Below are positions 45,164 to 53,202 of a DNA stretch of 64,000 nt, piece by piece (within the stretch, counting starts at the first letter, position 1; every line of letters begins with the position of its first letter). Below the pieces are notes generated by a model that had not been told where the DNA came from, ran no database searches, and saw nothing but the letters and a program-made list of their open reading frames with translations. Origin of the DNA: Gimesia benthica (GTDB taxonomy: Bacteria > Planctomycetota > Planctomycetia > Planctomycetales > Planctomycetaceae); assembly GCF_009720525.1 (NCBI RefSeq), contig NZ_CP043930.1, forward strand, positions 5,654,001 through 5,718,000, given 5' to 3'. The translations under genes and the position numbers were made by a program.

Positions 45164-45388
45164 ATGCGAATTTGTATAACACTGGATGTCATGCTGGCCC
45201 GACGCAAAGTCACCTCACGCGATCTGGCAAAACACGTGGGAATCACCGAGCAGAATCTTTCGCTGCTCAAGTCGGGGAAAGTCAAAGGGATTCGCTTCGC
45301 GACGCTGGAAAAGATCTGTGAATACCTGGAGTGTCAGCCCGGTGATATCCTGCGTTATGAAGCGGAAGCACAGAGTCAGGCAGCCTGA
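45164..45388 (+). CDS. HTH Cro/C1-type regulator, YozG family
   Basis: A 74-residue single-domain regulator. The helix-turn-helix reads VTSRDLAKHVGITEQNLSLL, followed by KSGKVKGIRFATLEKICEYL and the closing CQPGDILRY motif that is typical of YozG-like proteins. It is placed after the DUF2975 gene as in many bacteria. It probably represses its own operon; the perfect palindrome at 44489-44507 is the candidate site. The next gene starts only 14 bases later, so the VOC protein may be under the same control. Confidence 0.88.
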   Translation: MRICITLDVMLARRKVTSRDLAKHVGITEQNLSLLKSGKVKGIRFATLEKICEYLECQPGDILRYEAEAQSQAA

Positions 45389-45402
45389 GAGGAGAGACCA
45401 GA

Positions 45403-45813
45403 GTGAAAGTGCATGGCGTACTGGAGACGTCGATTTACGTGGATGACCTGCAGACCGCGGTCGACTTTTATCGGCAGTTGTTTGAATTCGAAATCATGGC
45501 GGAGGACCAGCGGTTCTGCGCCATGAACGCCGGCGACCGCAGCGTGTTTCTGATCTTCAAACGTGGCGCCACCCATACCGCAGCCCATCTCGAAGGGGGT
45601 GTGATTCCACCCCACGACGGAGACGGTCCGGTCCACTTCGCTTTCGCCATCGAACGGGACGACCTCGCAAAATGGGAAGAACGCCTCGTCTCTGCAGGCG
45701 TGGAAATTATCAGCCGCATGAGCTGGCCGCGAGGTGGCGAAAGTCTCTACTTCCGCGATCCCGACGACCATGTGCTCGAACTCGCCACTCCCGGCATCTG
45801 GCCCATTTACTGA
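45403..45813 (+). CDS. VOC-family (glyoxalase/bleomycin-resistance fold) protein
   Basis: 136 residues starting at a GTG preceded by GAGAGGAGAG. A single VOC domain with paired beta-alpha-beta units: LETSIYVDDLQTAVDFYRQL at the N terminus (metal-site region), HFAFAIERDDLAKWEERL in the middle and SLYFRDPDDHVLELATPGIW at the end, with Glu as the final metal ligand. VOC proteins include dioxygenases, glyoxalases and antibiotic-binding proteins. The activity is not predictable. It follows the YozG-type regulator closely and could be co-transcribed with it. Confidence 0.85.
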   Translation: MKVHGVLETSIYVDDLQTAVDFYRQLFEFEIMAEDQRFCAMNAGDRSVFLIFKRGATHTAAHLEGGVIPPHDGDGPVHFAFAIERDDLAKWEERLVSAGVEIISRMSWPRGGESLYFRDPDDHVLELATPGIWPIY

Positions 45814-45932
45814 GCAGCACTGGACAAAAGACCTCGACACATGGGCTTCGTTCTGATAAGAACCGCGGCTGAAGGAACGCGTTCACTTATCGAACCGGAA
45901 ATGGGGCCTGCCATGCGAATTAATAATACGAA

Positions 45933-46712
45933 CTACACGGGCCACGCCAGCAGGGCGTAGAAGGTCATCTCTTCGGAATACGTGCCGCGGGAATCAAAGT
46001 CGAGTAGCGTCTGCCTCAGGTCGGCTTCGAAGGCACTCTGCTTTTCTCCCAGAACCGCTGGGGAGGCGAAGGACGTCGAATAGAGATTGCCGATCAGTGT
46101 CTCCAGCGTCCACTGTTGTGTGATCCGGGTCTTGAGTTCCTCGATCTGGTAGCCCGCTTCCAGCAGGATCTCCTCATGAGGCTGGGAGAGTTCGGGATAA
46201 TTGCCCGAACCCGCACGCCGTTTTTCTCCCAGGCAGCGCTGCAGAACTTCCCGCACCAGTGGGAGCCAGTCCGCAGTCCCACTCCAGATGCTCGTGTACC
46301 CCATGATCACCAGCGGCTGTCCGGGACGCAGCCAGCCTCGAATCCGTCGCGCCAGCAGTCCGCGATCCATCCAGTGGAAGGCTGCGCCGATCGTTACCAG
46401 TTCCAATGTTTTCTCGTCCGCAGAGAAGGCTTCCGCGGTTTCGGAACGCCAGCTGACATTATCAATCTGCTGTTCCCGCATCTTCGTCAGTCCCGCAGAT
46501 CGCATCGCAGGATCGGGTTCGACGGCCGTCACTTCGCGAAAGTCAGGCGCCAGCCGTAAGGCGATCTCACCGGTGCCGCTGCCCAGGTCCAGTAGAAGTC
46601 CGTCTCCCGACGTCGCAGCCCGGTCCCGGATTCGAGAGAGCAGCTCTTCGGGGTAGGGCACGCGATACCGCACGTAATAAGGCACCGTTCCCTGAAAAAG
46701 ATCTCTGGCCAC
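45933..46712 (-). CDS. Class I SAM-dependent methyltransferase
   Basis: A 259-residue cytoplasmic enzyme. SAM motif I is LLLDLGSGTGEIALRLAP; motif II carries the acidic residue in VTAVEPDPAMRSAGL; later motifs are LVTIGAAFHWMDRGLLARRI and GWLRPGQPLVIMGY. The FHWMD element is typical of methyltransferase 11 proteins related to trans-aconitate and putative biotin-type enzymes. The N terminus DLFQGTVPYYVRYRVPYP is a family extension. It is on the - strand, downstream of the photolyase, with 85 bases between. Substrate unknown. Confidence 0.85.
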   Translation of the reverse strand: MARDLFQGTVPYYVRYRVPYPEELLSRIRDRAATSGDGLLLDLGSGTGEIALRLAPDFREVTAVEPDPAMRSAGLTKMREQQIDNVSWRSETAEAFSADEKTLELVTIGAAFHWMDRGLLARRIRGWLRPGQPLVIMGYTSIWSGTADWLPLVREVLQRCLGEKRRAGSGNYPELSQPHEEILLEAGYQIEELKTRITQQWTLETLIGNLYSTSFASPAVLGEKQSAFEADLRQTLLDFDSRGTYSEEMTFYALLAWPV

Positions 46713-46797
46713 CGCCGGGCTCCCTGGTCTTGCGCACTGACAAACATTATTGATTAGGCTGACAGGGAGTCAGTGTAGTGCAGGGCAGCTGTAAACT

Positions 46798-48291
46798 TCA
46801 ATCGAATAACGCCCCCTGGCGTTTCTGATTCCCGTAGCGTTCCAGGTAGCCATCGACGCTGAATTTGCGGGCCGTGTTCTGACTGGTCATGTAGCGGATC
46901 TTTCCAAAGATCTCCCGCTCGGGACCCCAGGCACGATCGTAACGACCCAGGCACCAGAAGATACCGGAATACGAATTCGGGTTCCGACCGTCGACCGCAT
47001 ACTTGTTGTTGAGTTCGATCATGATCTCCAGCGCGTCCTGCGGAGAGTCCGACCAGTGCAGGATTTTCTTGCCCCACAGCATCCGCATGTAATTATGCAG
47101 GCGGCCTTCGGTCACCAGTTGCGTCTGGGCTGCGTTCCAGAGGGGATCATGTGTTTTCGCCTGTTCGAACTCTTCCAGTGAGTAAGTATATTCGCGCGGA
47201 TCGGACGCGTGCTCGTCGAGCGTGGTCTGCGCCCAGTCGGGCAGGGAAGAGTACTGGTCGTAGTCATCCCGCTGCCAGCACATGTTGTACCCCAGCTCCC
47301 GCCAGGTGATCAGTTCATCCAGAAAACTTTCCGCCGTCTCACTCATCTGCCACCACCCGGCGCGTTTGCCCGTCGCCTTCTGATCCATCACTTTTTCGAC
47401 CGACCAGTCTTCCCGGCGGGCGATGGAATCAAACACATCGTGCACCGAGATGTGACCGAAGTGCAGGTAAGGGGAGAGCCCGCTGGTGACTTCTTCTTCA
47501 GGCAGGTTCCGTTCGTCCGCGTAGCGTTCGAATCGGGTATCGAAGAAACGCCGCAGCGCTTTCAGGGCTTCTTCTTCACCGCCGTCAAAGGATGCTGGAC
47601 CAACACTGTGATCAACGGGCAGGTCCGCCAGCACTTCAGGTGTGGCGGTCAGCAGTTCGTCGGTCGCCATCGGCCAGCGGTCGAGAATTTTATCAGGCAG
47701 CGATTTCAGTTCGGGCAGTTTAATACGCGCCAGCGGATTTGTCTTAGGCATCTCCAGCAGGTGGGGCGGCAGTTCCTTGTGCAGGAAGCGACGAAACGCA
47801 TACGCCGTGGGATAAACCTGAGAGGCGGCTCGCAGGGGCAGCAGTCCATTGGAATCGATGGCTTCCAGGCTGACGGGCAGACGCGGGGCCACGTGTTCCA
47901 GCATCCGCGGTAGAAAGAAGCAGGGAAAATCATCAGTAACGATCGCGCACGCTTTTTCGGCCAGTGCCTCCAGCAGTCCGGATCCATGACCTGCCTCGGG
48001 TTCCACATAACAGTAGTAAGTCGCCACAGTCTCTTCAAAGTTTGATCGATTATCCGCCATGCCCTGCAGGACAAAACGATGCATCCGATCGCTGGCCCAG
48101 CGGTAACCGCAGCGCAAGGCTTCAAAGACGACCAGCGGTTTATCCAGTCCTTTTGCCACTTCAACCGCCCGCTCAAGGCTGAAATTGAAACGGGTGCGGC
48201 GGTTGGCGATCATCCAGTACAGAACGTAGTCTCCATCACCCTTGAGCGGAGCCTTATTCAACTGGCGGATACGCATTTCAGGAACGCTCAT
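46798..48291 (-). CDS. phr: Class II CPD photolyase
   Basis: A 497-residue flavoprotein that repairs UV-induced pyrimidine dimers in light. The N-terminal antenna domain starts with VLYWMIANRRTRFNFSLERA. The C-terminal FAD domain has LITWRELGYNMCWQRDDYDQ, HNYMRMLWGKKILHWSDSPQ and NNKYAVDGRNPNSYSGIFWC, followed by RAWGPEREIFGKIRYM. These are specific to class II rather than class I photolyases, which is the form commonly seen in eukaryotes, some archaea and a scattering of bacteria. It lies 27 bases downstream of the PQQ propeller gene. Length is normal. Confidence 0.94.
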   Translation of the reverse strand: MSVPEMRIRQLNKAPLKGDGDYVLYWMIANRRTRFNFSLERAVEVAKGLDKPLVVFEALRCGYRWASDRMHRFVLQGMADNRSNFEETVATYYCYVEPEAGHGSGLLEALAEKACAIVTDDFPCFFLPRMLEHVAPRLPVSLEAIDSNGLLPLRAASQVYPTAYAFRRFLHKELPPHLLEMPKTNPLARIKLPELKSLPDKILDRWPMATDELLTATPEVLADLPVDHSVGPASFDGGEEEALKALRRFFDTRFERYADERNLPEEEVTSGLSPYLHFGHISVHDVFDSIARREDWSVEKVMDQKATGKRAGWWQMSETAESFLDELITWRELGYNMCWQRDDYDQYSSLPDWAQTTLDEHASDPREYTYSLEEFEQAKTHDPLWNAAQTQLVTEGRLHNYMRMLWGKKILHWSDSPQDALEIMIELNNKYAVDGRNPNSYSGIFWCLGRYDRAWGPEREIFGKIRYMTSQNTARKFSVDGYLERYGNQKRQGALFD

Positions 48292-48318
48292 GCTAACCTC
48301 TTCGTTCTTCAGATTGTC

Positions 48319-49572
48319 CTACTCTGCCTGGTAAACAGAAAGCTGCTTCAGGTCGCGGATAAACAGATCCTTCCCGCTGACAGCCAGGTAAGCCCAGGAG
48401 TCGTCGGCGACTTTTCGCTGATCGATCAGATCAAATTTCTTCGGACTGGCTTTGATCAACAGCAGTTCCCCCTTCTGATCCAACGCCAGAATCTTCTGAC
48501 CATCGGTGACCATGCTCCAGTATTTACCGTAAGGGGCCGTTGTCCAGACCGCTTTCCCGGTTTTCAGATCGAGACAGGTAAAACGTTGATTTTTCAAATG
48601 CAGGTAAATGTACCCGTCCAGGATGATCGGCGATGACATATAACCCTGAATCGCATTCGACCAGAGTTCCTTAACCTGCCACTTTCCATCGTTGCGGGTA
48701 ATGTTAAATAGAAACGAACGTCCGCCATAGCTGCTGGTAAACACGGTGTTGTTCACAACAGCCGGCGTCAGAATATTCATACCACGAAAGGCGGGGATTT
48801 TCTGTTCCCAGAACACCTGACCCGATTCCGGATCGACACCCGCCAGGGTAGTCCGGGTCTGAACCAGGATCTGCTGCACGCCATCCAGTTCCGCCAGGCA
48901 GGGAGAAGAGAATGCGCTGCCGAACATGCCGCCCCCATCTTCCAGCACGCGCCAGATGACTTCCCCTGTCAACTTGTTGACCTTACAGAAACCGCCACCC
49001 GCCTGCACATAAACTGCCTTATCAGTCACCAGGGGAGATGAAGCGAAGCCGAATGAGGGTAGCGAAGATTTGAGCTGCTCCACAAAGTCGAGCCGCCAGA
49101 GAATGCTGCCGCTGGCTGCATCCAGGCAGACCAGTACGTCCCGGATGCCGGCGACATACAGTCGCTCTCCATCGAACGCGGGTGTGGCGCGGATCCAGTC
49201 CCCGTTCGCTTTCGCGAAAAAGGGAACACTGATCGCACCAGGCCAGGACTGTTTCCAGAGTTCCTTGCCGGTCTGACGATCCAGAGCCCGGACAACTTCG
49301 GTCTCCTCGTTGACGGTCTCCGTCACGAACACCCGGTCCGCAGTCACAATCGGTCCCGAATACCCCGGACTCAGAGGGAGCTCCCACCGTATTTTCAGAT
49401 TCTGTTCGCTCAGTGAATCAGGCAGAGTCGTTCCGGAAAGTGTGCCATCCCGCTGGGGGCCGCGCCACTGGGACCAGCTCTGATTGGGAAGTGTCTGATC
49501 CGCACTGGTGGCACTCGCCGTGAATCCGAACATAAAAACAAGCGACAGTGATATCAGTCTGAATTGATGCAT
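48319..49572 (-). CDS. Exported PQQ-like beta-propeller protein
   Basis: 417 residues from the ATG at 49572; a GTG at 49581 is so close to AGGAAA that it is unlikely. A signal peptide (LISLSLVFMFGFTASATSAD) precedes repeated blades with the tryptophan-docking pattern, for example LDRQTGKELWKQSWPG, LDAASGSILWRLDFVE, VNKLTGEVIWRVLEDG and LDLKTGKAVWTTAPYG. The opening NQSWSQWRGPQRDGTLSGTT is a common planctomycete marker. These proteins may bind PQQ, act as scaffolds, or assist outer-membrane assembly. Function unassigned. Confidence 0.87.
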   Translation of the reverse strand: MHQFRLISLSLVFMFGFTASATSADQTLPNQSWSQWRGPQRDGTLSGTTLPDSLSEQNLKIRWELPLSPGYSGPIVTADRVFVTETVNEETEVVRALDRQTGKELWKQSWPGAISVPFFAKANGDWIRATPAFDGERLYVAGIRDVLVCLDAASGSILWRLDFVEQLKSSLPSFGFASSPLVTDKAVYVQAGGGFCKVNKLTGEVIWRVLEDGGGMFGSAFSSPCLAELDGVQQILVQTRTTLAGVDPESGQVFWEQKIPAFRGMNILTPAVVNNTVFTSSYGGRSFLFNITRNDGKWQVKELWSNAIQGYMSSPIILDGYIYLHLKNQRFTCLDLKTGKAVWTTAPYGKYWSMVTDGQKILALDQKGELLLIKASPKKFDLIDQRKVADDSWAYLAVSGKDLFIRDLKQLSVYQAE

Positions 49573-49814
49573 GGGTGACACTTTCCTGCAGGGGACCGAA
49601 ATGAAAACTGAGAGAGAACAGGTGCAACATTCGGAAATTTGTGGTAAACTTATATCAAGGAATGACTTAGCTTGCGAAAATAGAGCTCGGATAAAAAAAC
49701 GTTGATCTCTCAGGATGCTGCCTCCGAAATCTGTCTAGTTATAGACAAAGAGCTCAGATTTAAAGTGGCAAAAAAGTTCTGCAGTTCAAATTCAGAGAAA
49801 AAGCTAAATTCCGA
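49573..49814. other. AT-rich divergent intergenic region
   Basis: The part of the 435-base gap to the left of the SulP promoter. It is clearly AT-rich and contains no gene. The promoter of the leftward PQQ-propeller gene should be here; TATATC-type boxes occur near 49650 but none could be assigned with confidence. Confidence 0.45.
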
Positions 49815-49841
49815 TTGTAAAACGAGTTTGGATCATATAAT
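49815..49841 (+). promoter_or_regulatory. Candidate promoter for the SulP-carbonic anhydrase gene
   Basis: A perfect TATAAT at 49836-49841 is preceded by TTGTAA at 49815-49820 with a 15-base spacer, slightly short. Transcription would start near 49848 and leave a leader of about 160 bases before the ATG at 50008. Confidence 0.55.
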
Positions 49842-49865
49842 AAACCCCATGACTGCCGCTCTTCC

Positions 49866-49966
49866 GAGCCCGGTCTGATGCTTTCAGGACCCGTTCTGAA
49901 GCATCGCTGTGGAAAGTTGTCTGTCACCTGGCTCTCAGATGCCGGGAAGACGGGTCCGCTTCCACA
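49866..49966 (+). promoter_or_regulatory. Possible structured 5' leader of the SulP-carbonic anhydrase gene
   Basis: GATGCTTTCAG (49877-49887) pairs with CTGAAGCATC (49896-49905) with one bulged T. Its loop contains most of GGACCCGT (49887-49894), which is complementary to ACGGGTCC at 49950-49957, so a pseudoknot is possible. TGTGGAA (49908-49914) pairs with TTCCACA (49960-49966). A second GATGC at 49938-49942 competes for GCATC. Together these are more than one expects by chance in 100 bases, and alternative folds could control expression. It matches no riboswitch class I know. Confidence 0.45.
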
Positions 49967-50007
49967 AATTACCCGCCAACCGAGTTTTTGAGTTTGAGTT
50001 GACTACC

Positions 50008-52280
50008 ATGAATGATGCGCGCGCCACTGGGTATCCGCTTTCGTATTTACCCCGTGACCTGACGTCAGGTCTCGTTGTGTTTCTGGTGGCTCTGCCGCTC
50101 TGCCTGGGAATCGCCCTGGCATCTGGAGCCCCCTCTTCTCAGGACTGCTGGCCGGAATTGTCGGCGGTCTGGTCGTCGGATCCATTAGTGGATCAAGTAC
50201 CAGCGTCAGTGGACCTGCTGCTGGTTTGACAGCCATCGTTGTTGCTCAGATCGCCACCCTGGGATCGTTCGAAGCATTCCTGCTGGCCGTCATGGTCGGC
50301 GGCGTGATTCAGATCATTCTGGGAGTGGTCCGTGCCGGTTCACTCTCGGCGTTTTTCCCTTCCAGTGTAATTAAAGGCCTGCTGGCTGCCATTGGTGTGA
50401 TTCTGATCCTGAAACAGATTCCCCACGTTGTCGGCCATGATACCGACCCGGAAGGGGAAATGTCCTTCACTCAGCCGGACAAGCAGAACACCTTTTCCGA
50501 ACTGTTGACCGTCTTCGAAGGGGACTTCCATTATGGAGCCGCAGCCGTTGGATTGACTTCGATTCTGCTGCTCGTCGTCTGGGGACGGGTCAAAATGTTG
50601 AAGAACTCGGTGATCCCCGGTCCGCTGATTGTGGTTCTGCTCGGCGTGTCCATGCATCTGCTGTTTCAGCGTCTCGGCGGCCCCTGGGCGATTGAAGCCA
50701 GTCACATGGTACAGATCCCAGTCGCTGAGTCGGCCAAAGATCTGTTGACCTTCCTGACCTTACCCGACTTCTCGCAGTTCCTGAATCCCGCCATCTATCT
50801 GGCAGGCGCGACGATTGCCATCGTGGCGTCGCTGGAAACGCTGCTCAACCTGGAAGCGGTCGACAAACTGGATCCTGAAAACCGCAACTCACCGCCGAGC
50901 CGCGAACTAGTGGCCCAGGGAGTCGGCAACATGGTATCCGGTTTGATTGGTGGTCTGCCGGTGACCTCGGTGATTGTCCGTGGTTCGGTTAACGTCAACT
51001 CGGGAGCCAAAACCAAAATCTCCTGTATTTTCCATGGGGTTCTGCTGCTGATCGCGGTCGCGTTGCTCCCCATGTATATGAATCTGATTCCGCTGGCAGC
51101 ACTGGCGGCGATTCTGCTGGTGACCGGTTTTAAGCTCGCCAGTCCCACCCTCTTCAAACAGATGTGGTCTGAGGGACGCTATCAGTTTCTCCCCTTCATC
51201 ATCACGCTGCTCTCCATCGTCTTCACCGACCTGCTGATCGGGATTCTGATTGGCCTGGGAGTCAGTCTGCTCTTTATTCTGAACAGCAGCCTGCGTCAGC
51301 CCATTCGCCGTATCCTCGAAACACATGCCGGCGGCGATGTCCTGCATATTGAACTGGCTAACCAGGTCAGCTTCCTGAACCGGGCGGCACTGGACCAGAT
51401 CTTCAACGAAGCAGAGCCCGGCAGCAAGATGCTGATTGATGCCAGCAACACCGATTACATCGACCCGGATATTCTGAGTCTGATTCAGGAATTCAAGACC
51501 AAAATCGGTCCTGCACGCGGCATCTCGGTCAGCCTCCGCGGTTTCAAACGCAAGTATCAACTGCAAAACGAAATTCAGTTTGCCGACTATTCCACCCGTG
51601 ATCTCAAAGATCAGATTACTCCCGCGCAGGCGCTCAAGATTCTGCAGGATGGCAACGAACGCTTCCATACCGGAAACCGGCTCTCTCGCGATCTCGGTCA
51701 CCAGGTCAACGCGACGGCAGGAGAACAGCACCCACTGGCGGTCGTCTTGAGCTGTATCGATTCGCGCGTACCCGCGGAACTGGTTCTCGATCTGGGCATT
51801 GGCGATATTCTGAGCGTCCGCGTTGCCGGTAATGTGATCGGCAACAAATCCCTGGGCAGTATCGAATATGGCGTCTCGGTTGAGGGAGTCAAACTCGTAC
51901 TGGTGCTGGGGCATACCCGCTGCGGTGCCGTCGCTTCCACCGTACAACTGATGTGCGATCACAGCGATCCCACCCAGGTCACGGGCTGTGCGCACCTCGA
52001 TTCCATCGTTCACGAAGTTATACCGTGCGTTGATGAAGAAGCGTGTGAGCGTCTGGATGAAATGAGCCCTGAAGAGCGGGAGCAGTTCGTCGACGAAGTC
52101 GCCCGCCGCAACGTCTACCGCAGCGTGCATGAGATCTCCGCCCGCAGCCAGGTCATCAGGGATCTGGTTCAGACCGGGAAGGTGATGGTCGTCGGTGCTC
52201 TCTACGACGTCAAAAGCGGCAAGATGGAATTCCTGACAGAGGAACACTCCAACGTCGAAGCAGGCAGTGTCACCGATTAA
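50008..52280 (+). pseudogene. SulP transporter-carbonic anhydrase fusion gene, frameshifted in this sequence
   Basis: Gene-level entry. The ATG at 50008 starts [20 protein letters not shown], the standard SulP N terminus, but the frame leaves homology after IALASGAP and stops at 50229. The other frame is open from 50133 and resumes exactly with [20 protein letters not shown]. One base is missing in the C run at 50129-50133; adding a C restores a continuous protein of about 757 residues. The loss of one base in a homopolymer, with both sides intact, points to a sequencing error or a very recent mutation; programmed slippage is less likely because no standard slippery heptamer is in frame. The open distal frame is listed separately. 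Confidence 0.85.
50226..52280 (+). CDS. SulP-family anion permease with C-terminal beta-carbonic anhydrase (open distal frame)
   Basis: 684 residues in the open frame; its TTG beginning is not a true start (see the frameshift entry). Order: the remaining SulP membrane helices (about 1-350, with [20 protein letters not shown] and [20 protein letters not shown]), a STAS-like cytoplasmic part (about 365-455, [16 protein letters not shown] and [18 protein letters not shown]), then a beta-carbonic anhydrase (about 470-675). Zinc-site residues are in [14 protein letters not shown] (Cys, Asp, Arg) and [12 protein letters not shown] (His, Cys). Such fusions probably import bicarbonate and interconvert it with CO2 at the membrane. 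It forms a single-gene unit. Confidence 0.9.
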   Translation: MTAIVVAQIATLGSFEAFLLAVMVGGVIQIILGVVRAGSLSAFFPSSVIKGLLAAIGVILILKQIPHVVGHDTDPEGEMSFTQPDKQNTFSELLTVFEGDFHYGAAAVGLTSILLLVVWGRVKMLKNSVIPGPLIVVLLGVSMHLLFQRLGGPWAIEASHMVQIPVAESAKDLLTFLTLPDFSQFLNPAIYLAGATIAIVASLETLLNLEAVDKLDPENRNSPPSRELVAQGVGNMVSGLIGGLPVTSVIVRGSVNVNSGAKTKISCIFHGVLLLIAVALLPMYMNLIPLAALAAILLVTGFKLASPTLFKQMWSEGRYQFLPFIITLLSIVFTDLLIGILIGLGVSLLFILNSSLRQPIRRILETHAGGDVLHIELANQVSFLNRAALDQIFNEAEPGSKMLIDASNTDYIDPDILSLIQEFKTKIGPARGISVSLRGFKRKYQLQNEIQFADYSTRDLKDQITPAQALKILQDGNERFHTGNRLSRDLGHQVNATAGEQHPLAVVLSCIDSRVPAELVLDLGIGDILSVRVAGNVIGNKSLGSIEYGVSVEGVKLVLVLGHTRCGAVASTVQLMCDHSDPTQVTGCAHLDSIVHEVIPCVDEEACERLDEMSPEEREQFVDEVARRNVYRSVHEISARSQVIRDLVQTGKVMVVGALYDVKSGKMEFLTEEHSNVEAGSVTD

Positions 52281-52400
52281 CTCTGCCAGGTAGCGTTTAT
52301 TTAATAGTTTTCGGTGTGATCATGAGGTCGACAGCGTTAGCTATGTAAGTATCCACCGTGGCCGAGGGTCTGCTGTTACTCTTGCTTTCAGGACTTCAAC

Positions 52401-52480
52401 TGCAGTAAAGCCAAATTAGCTGCAGGGCGTTAGCCCCGGTTGAAACGTCTTTGGTATTTACCATCCGAATTAAGAAACGC
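52401..52480 (+). repeat. Dispersed repeat with two inverted repeats, copy 2
   Basis: Second copy of the element at 25617-25711. The core GCAGGGCGTTAGCCCCGGTT at 52422-52441, followed by GAAAC, differs from copy 1 at one base. GCAGTAAAG upstream and GGTATTTACC (52452-52461) with AAGAAA downstream also align. The inverted repeats GGGC-GTTA-GCCC and GGTA-TT-TACC are both conserved, with changes confined to loops. It lies in the gap between the SulP fusion and the small secreted-protein pair. Confidence 0.7.
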
Positions 52481-52510
52481 GACCTGGCACAGACTGCTGC
52501 TGGCCATGAC

Positions 52511-52822
52511 TTAAAATCGCAGTGCGATTTCAATCTGTCCCGCTTCGGAGATCGTTCCCCCGCGATGGACCTGCACCTTCCCATTGGCCGGCTTGACCGT
52601 AAACGGCTCCCCCTGTTTACGGCGGACCGTCAATTCTGAAGTGGTACAGGTAAAGTCACCAGCCTTAATCTCCAACTGCGGACCGGCACTGGTCTGAACC
52701 GCCCGCAGACGGACCAGTTCATTCCCGCCTTTCGGTTTCTGGTTTCCTTCCGAAGCGGGGAGTGCGCACATCAGGAGCAGGCAACTTACCAGGGCTAAGA
52801 TCGATTTGGCTTTGAACATCAT
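52511..52822 (-). CDS. Small exported protein of unknown function (copy A)
   Basis: 103 residues with a signal peptide (ILALVSCLLLMCALPASEG). The mature part is beta-rich: LVRLRAVQTSAGPQLEIKAG, FTCTTSELTVRRKQGEPFTV and VQVHRGGTISEAGQIEIALR. Two adjacent ATG codons occur; the second (52819) is better spaced from AAAGGA. It is clearly related to the next protein upstream (52840-53148), sharing QTxxGPQL-x-I-x-AGD, CTT-x-EL and the RF C terminus, so this is a tandem duplication. I do not recognise the family. Confidence 0.75.
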   Translation of the reverse strand: MMFKAKSILALVSCLLLMCALPASEGNQKPKGGNELVRLRAVQTSAGPQLEIKAGDFTCTTSELTVRRKQGEPFTVKPANGKVQVHRGGTISEAGQIEIALRF

Positions 52823-52839
52823 TGGTTCCTTTGTATGAC

Positions 52840-53148
52840 TTAGAAACGGAGTAACACTTTGATGATGGGGCCTTGATTGACTTTATCACCACGCCGCATC
52901 TCAACCTGGCCCCCCACCGGTTTCACGGTCCACGGCTCTTCTTTTTTGCGTTGCGCTTTCAGTTCCTTTGTTGTACAGACCAGATCACCCGCCTGTATTT
53001 TCAGCTGGGGACCATCGGGAGTCTGCACCACACTGATCGTAGCCACCTCTTTGGGAAGCTGGGGAGCCTGAAACTTTGCTGAAGTTGAAAAAGTATTGAT
53101 CAGTGACAGGCAAAGGACCAGGAAAAAAATTGCGAGAGGCTTATACAT
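52840..53148 (-). CDS. Small exported protein of unknown function (copy B)
   Basis: 102 residues with a signal peptide (LAIFFLVLCLSLINTFSTSA). The mature domain parallels copy A: ATISVVQTPDGPQLKIQAGD, LVCTTKELKAQRKKEEPWTV and a C-terminal IIKVLLRF. Shared features are a single cysteine in CTT and a basic strand before WTVKP/FTVKP. The 17-base gap to copy A and the same direction suggest one operon. It may be a small periplasmic or surface domain; no ligand or partner is evident. Confidence 0.75.
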   Translation of the reverse strand: MYKPLAIFFLVLCLSLINTFSTSAKFQAPQLPKEVATISVVQTPDGPQLKIQAGDLVCTTKELKAQRKKEEPWTVKPVGGQVEMRRGDKVNQGPIIKVLLRF

Positions 53149-53202
53149 GCTCAGGCTCCTTATGTTTTGTTAGCTGGTTGACTGGTAATGCCGTCAAACG
53201 TC

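Noticed and set aside
49866..49966. Cobalamin, TPP or SAM riboswitch before the SulP gene
   Set aside because: The fixed sequence boxes of those classes are not present; only the secondary-structure potential is reported.
50125..50140. Programmed ribosomal frameshift in the SulP gene
   Set aside because: No X-XXY-YYZ slippery heptamer is in the reading frame; SulP genes are normally uninterrupted, so a missing base is simpler.
50907..52247. A 446-codon - strand open frame
   Set aside because: It lies entirely opposite the SulP-carbonic anhydrase frame, whose family motifs are clear; codon bias of the true gene keeps the opposite strand free of stops.
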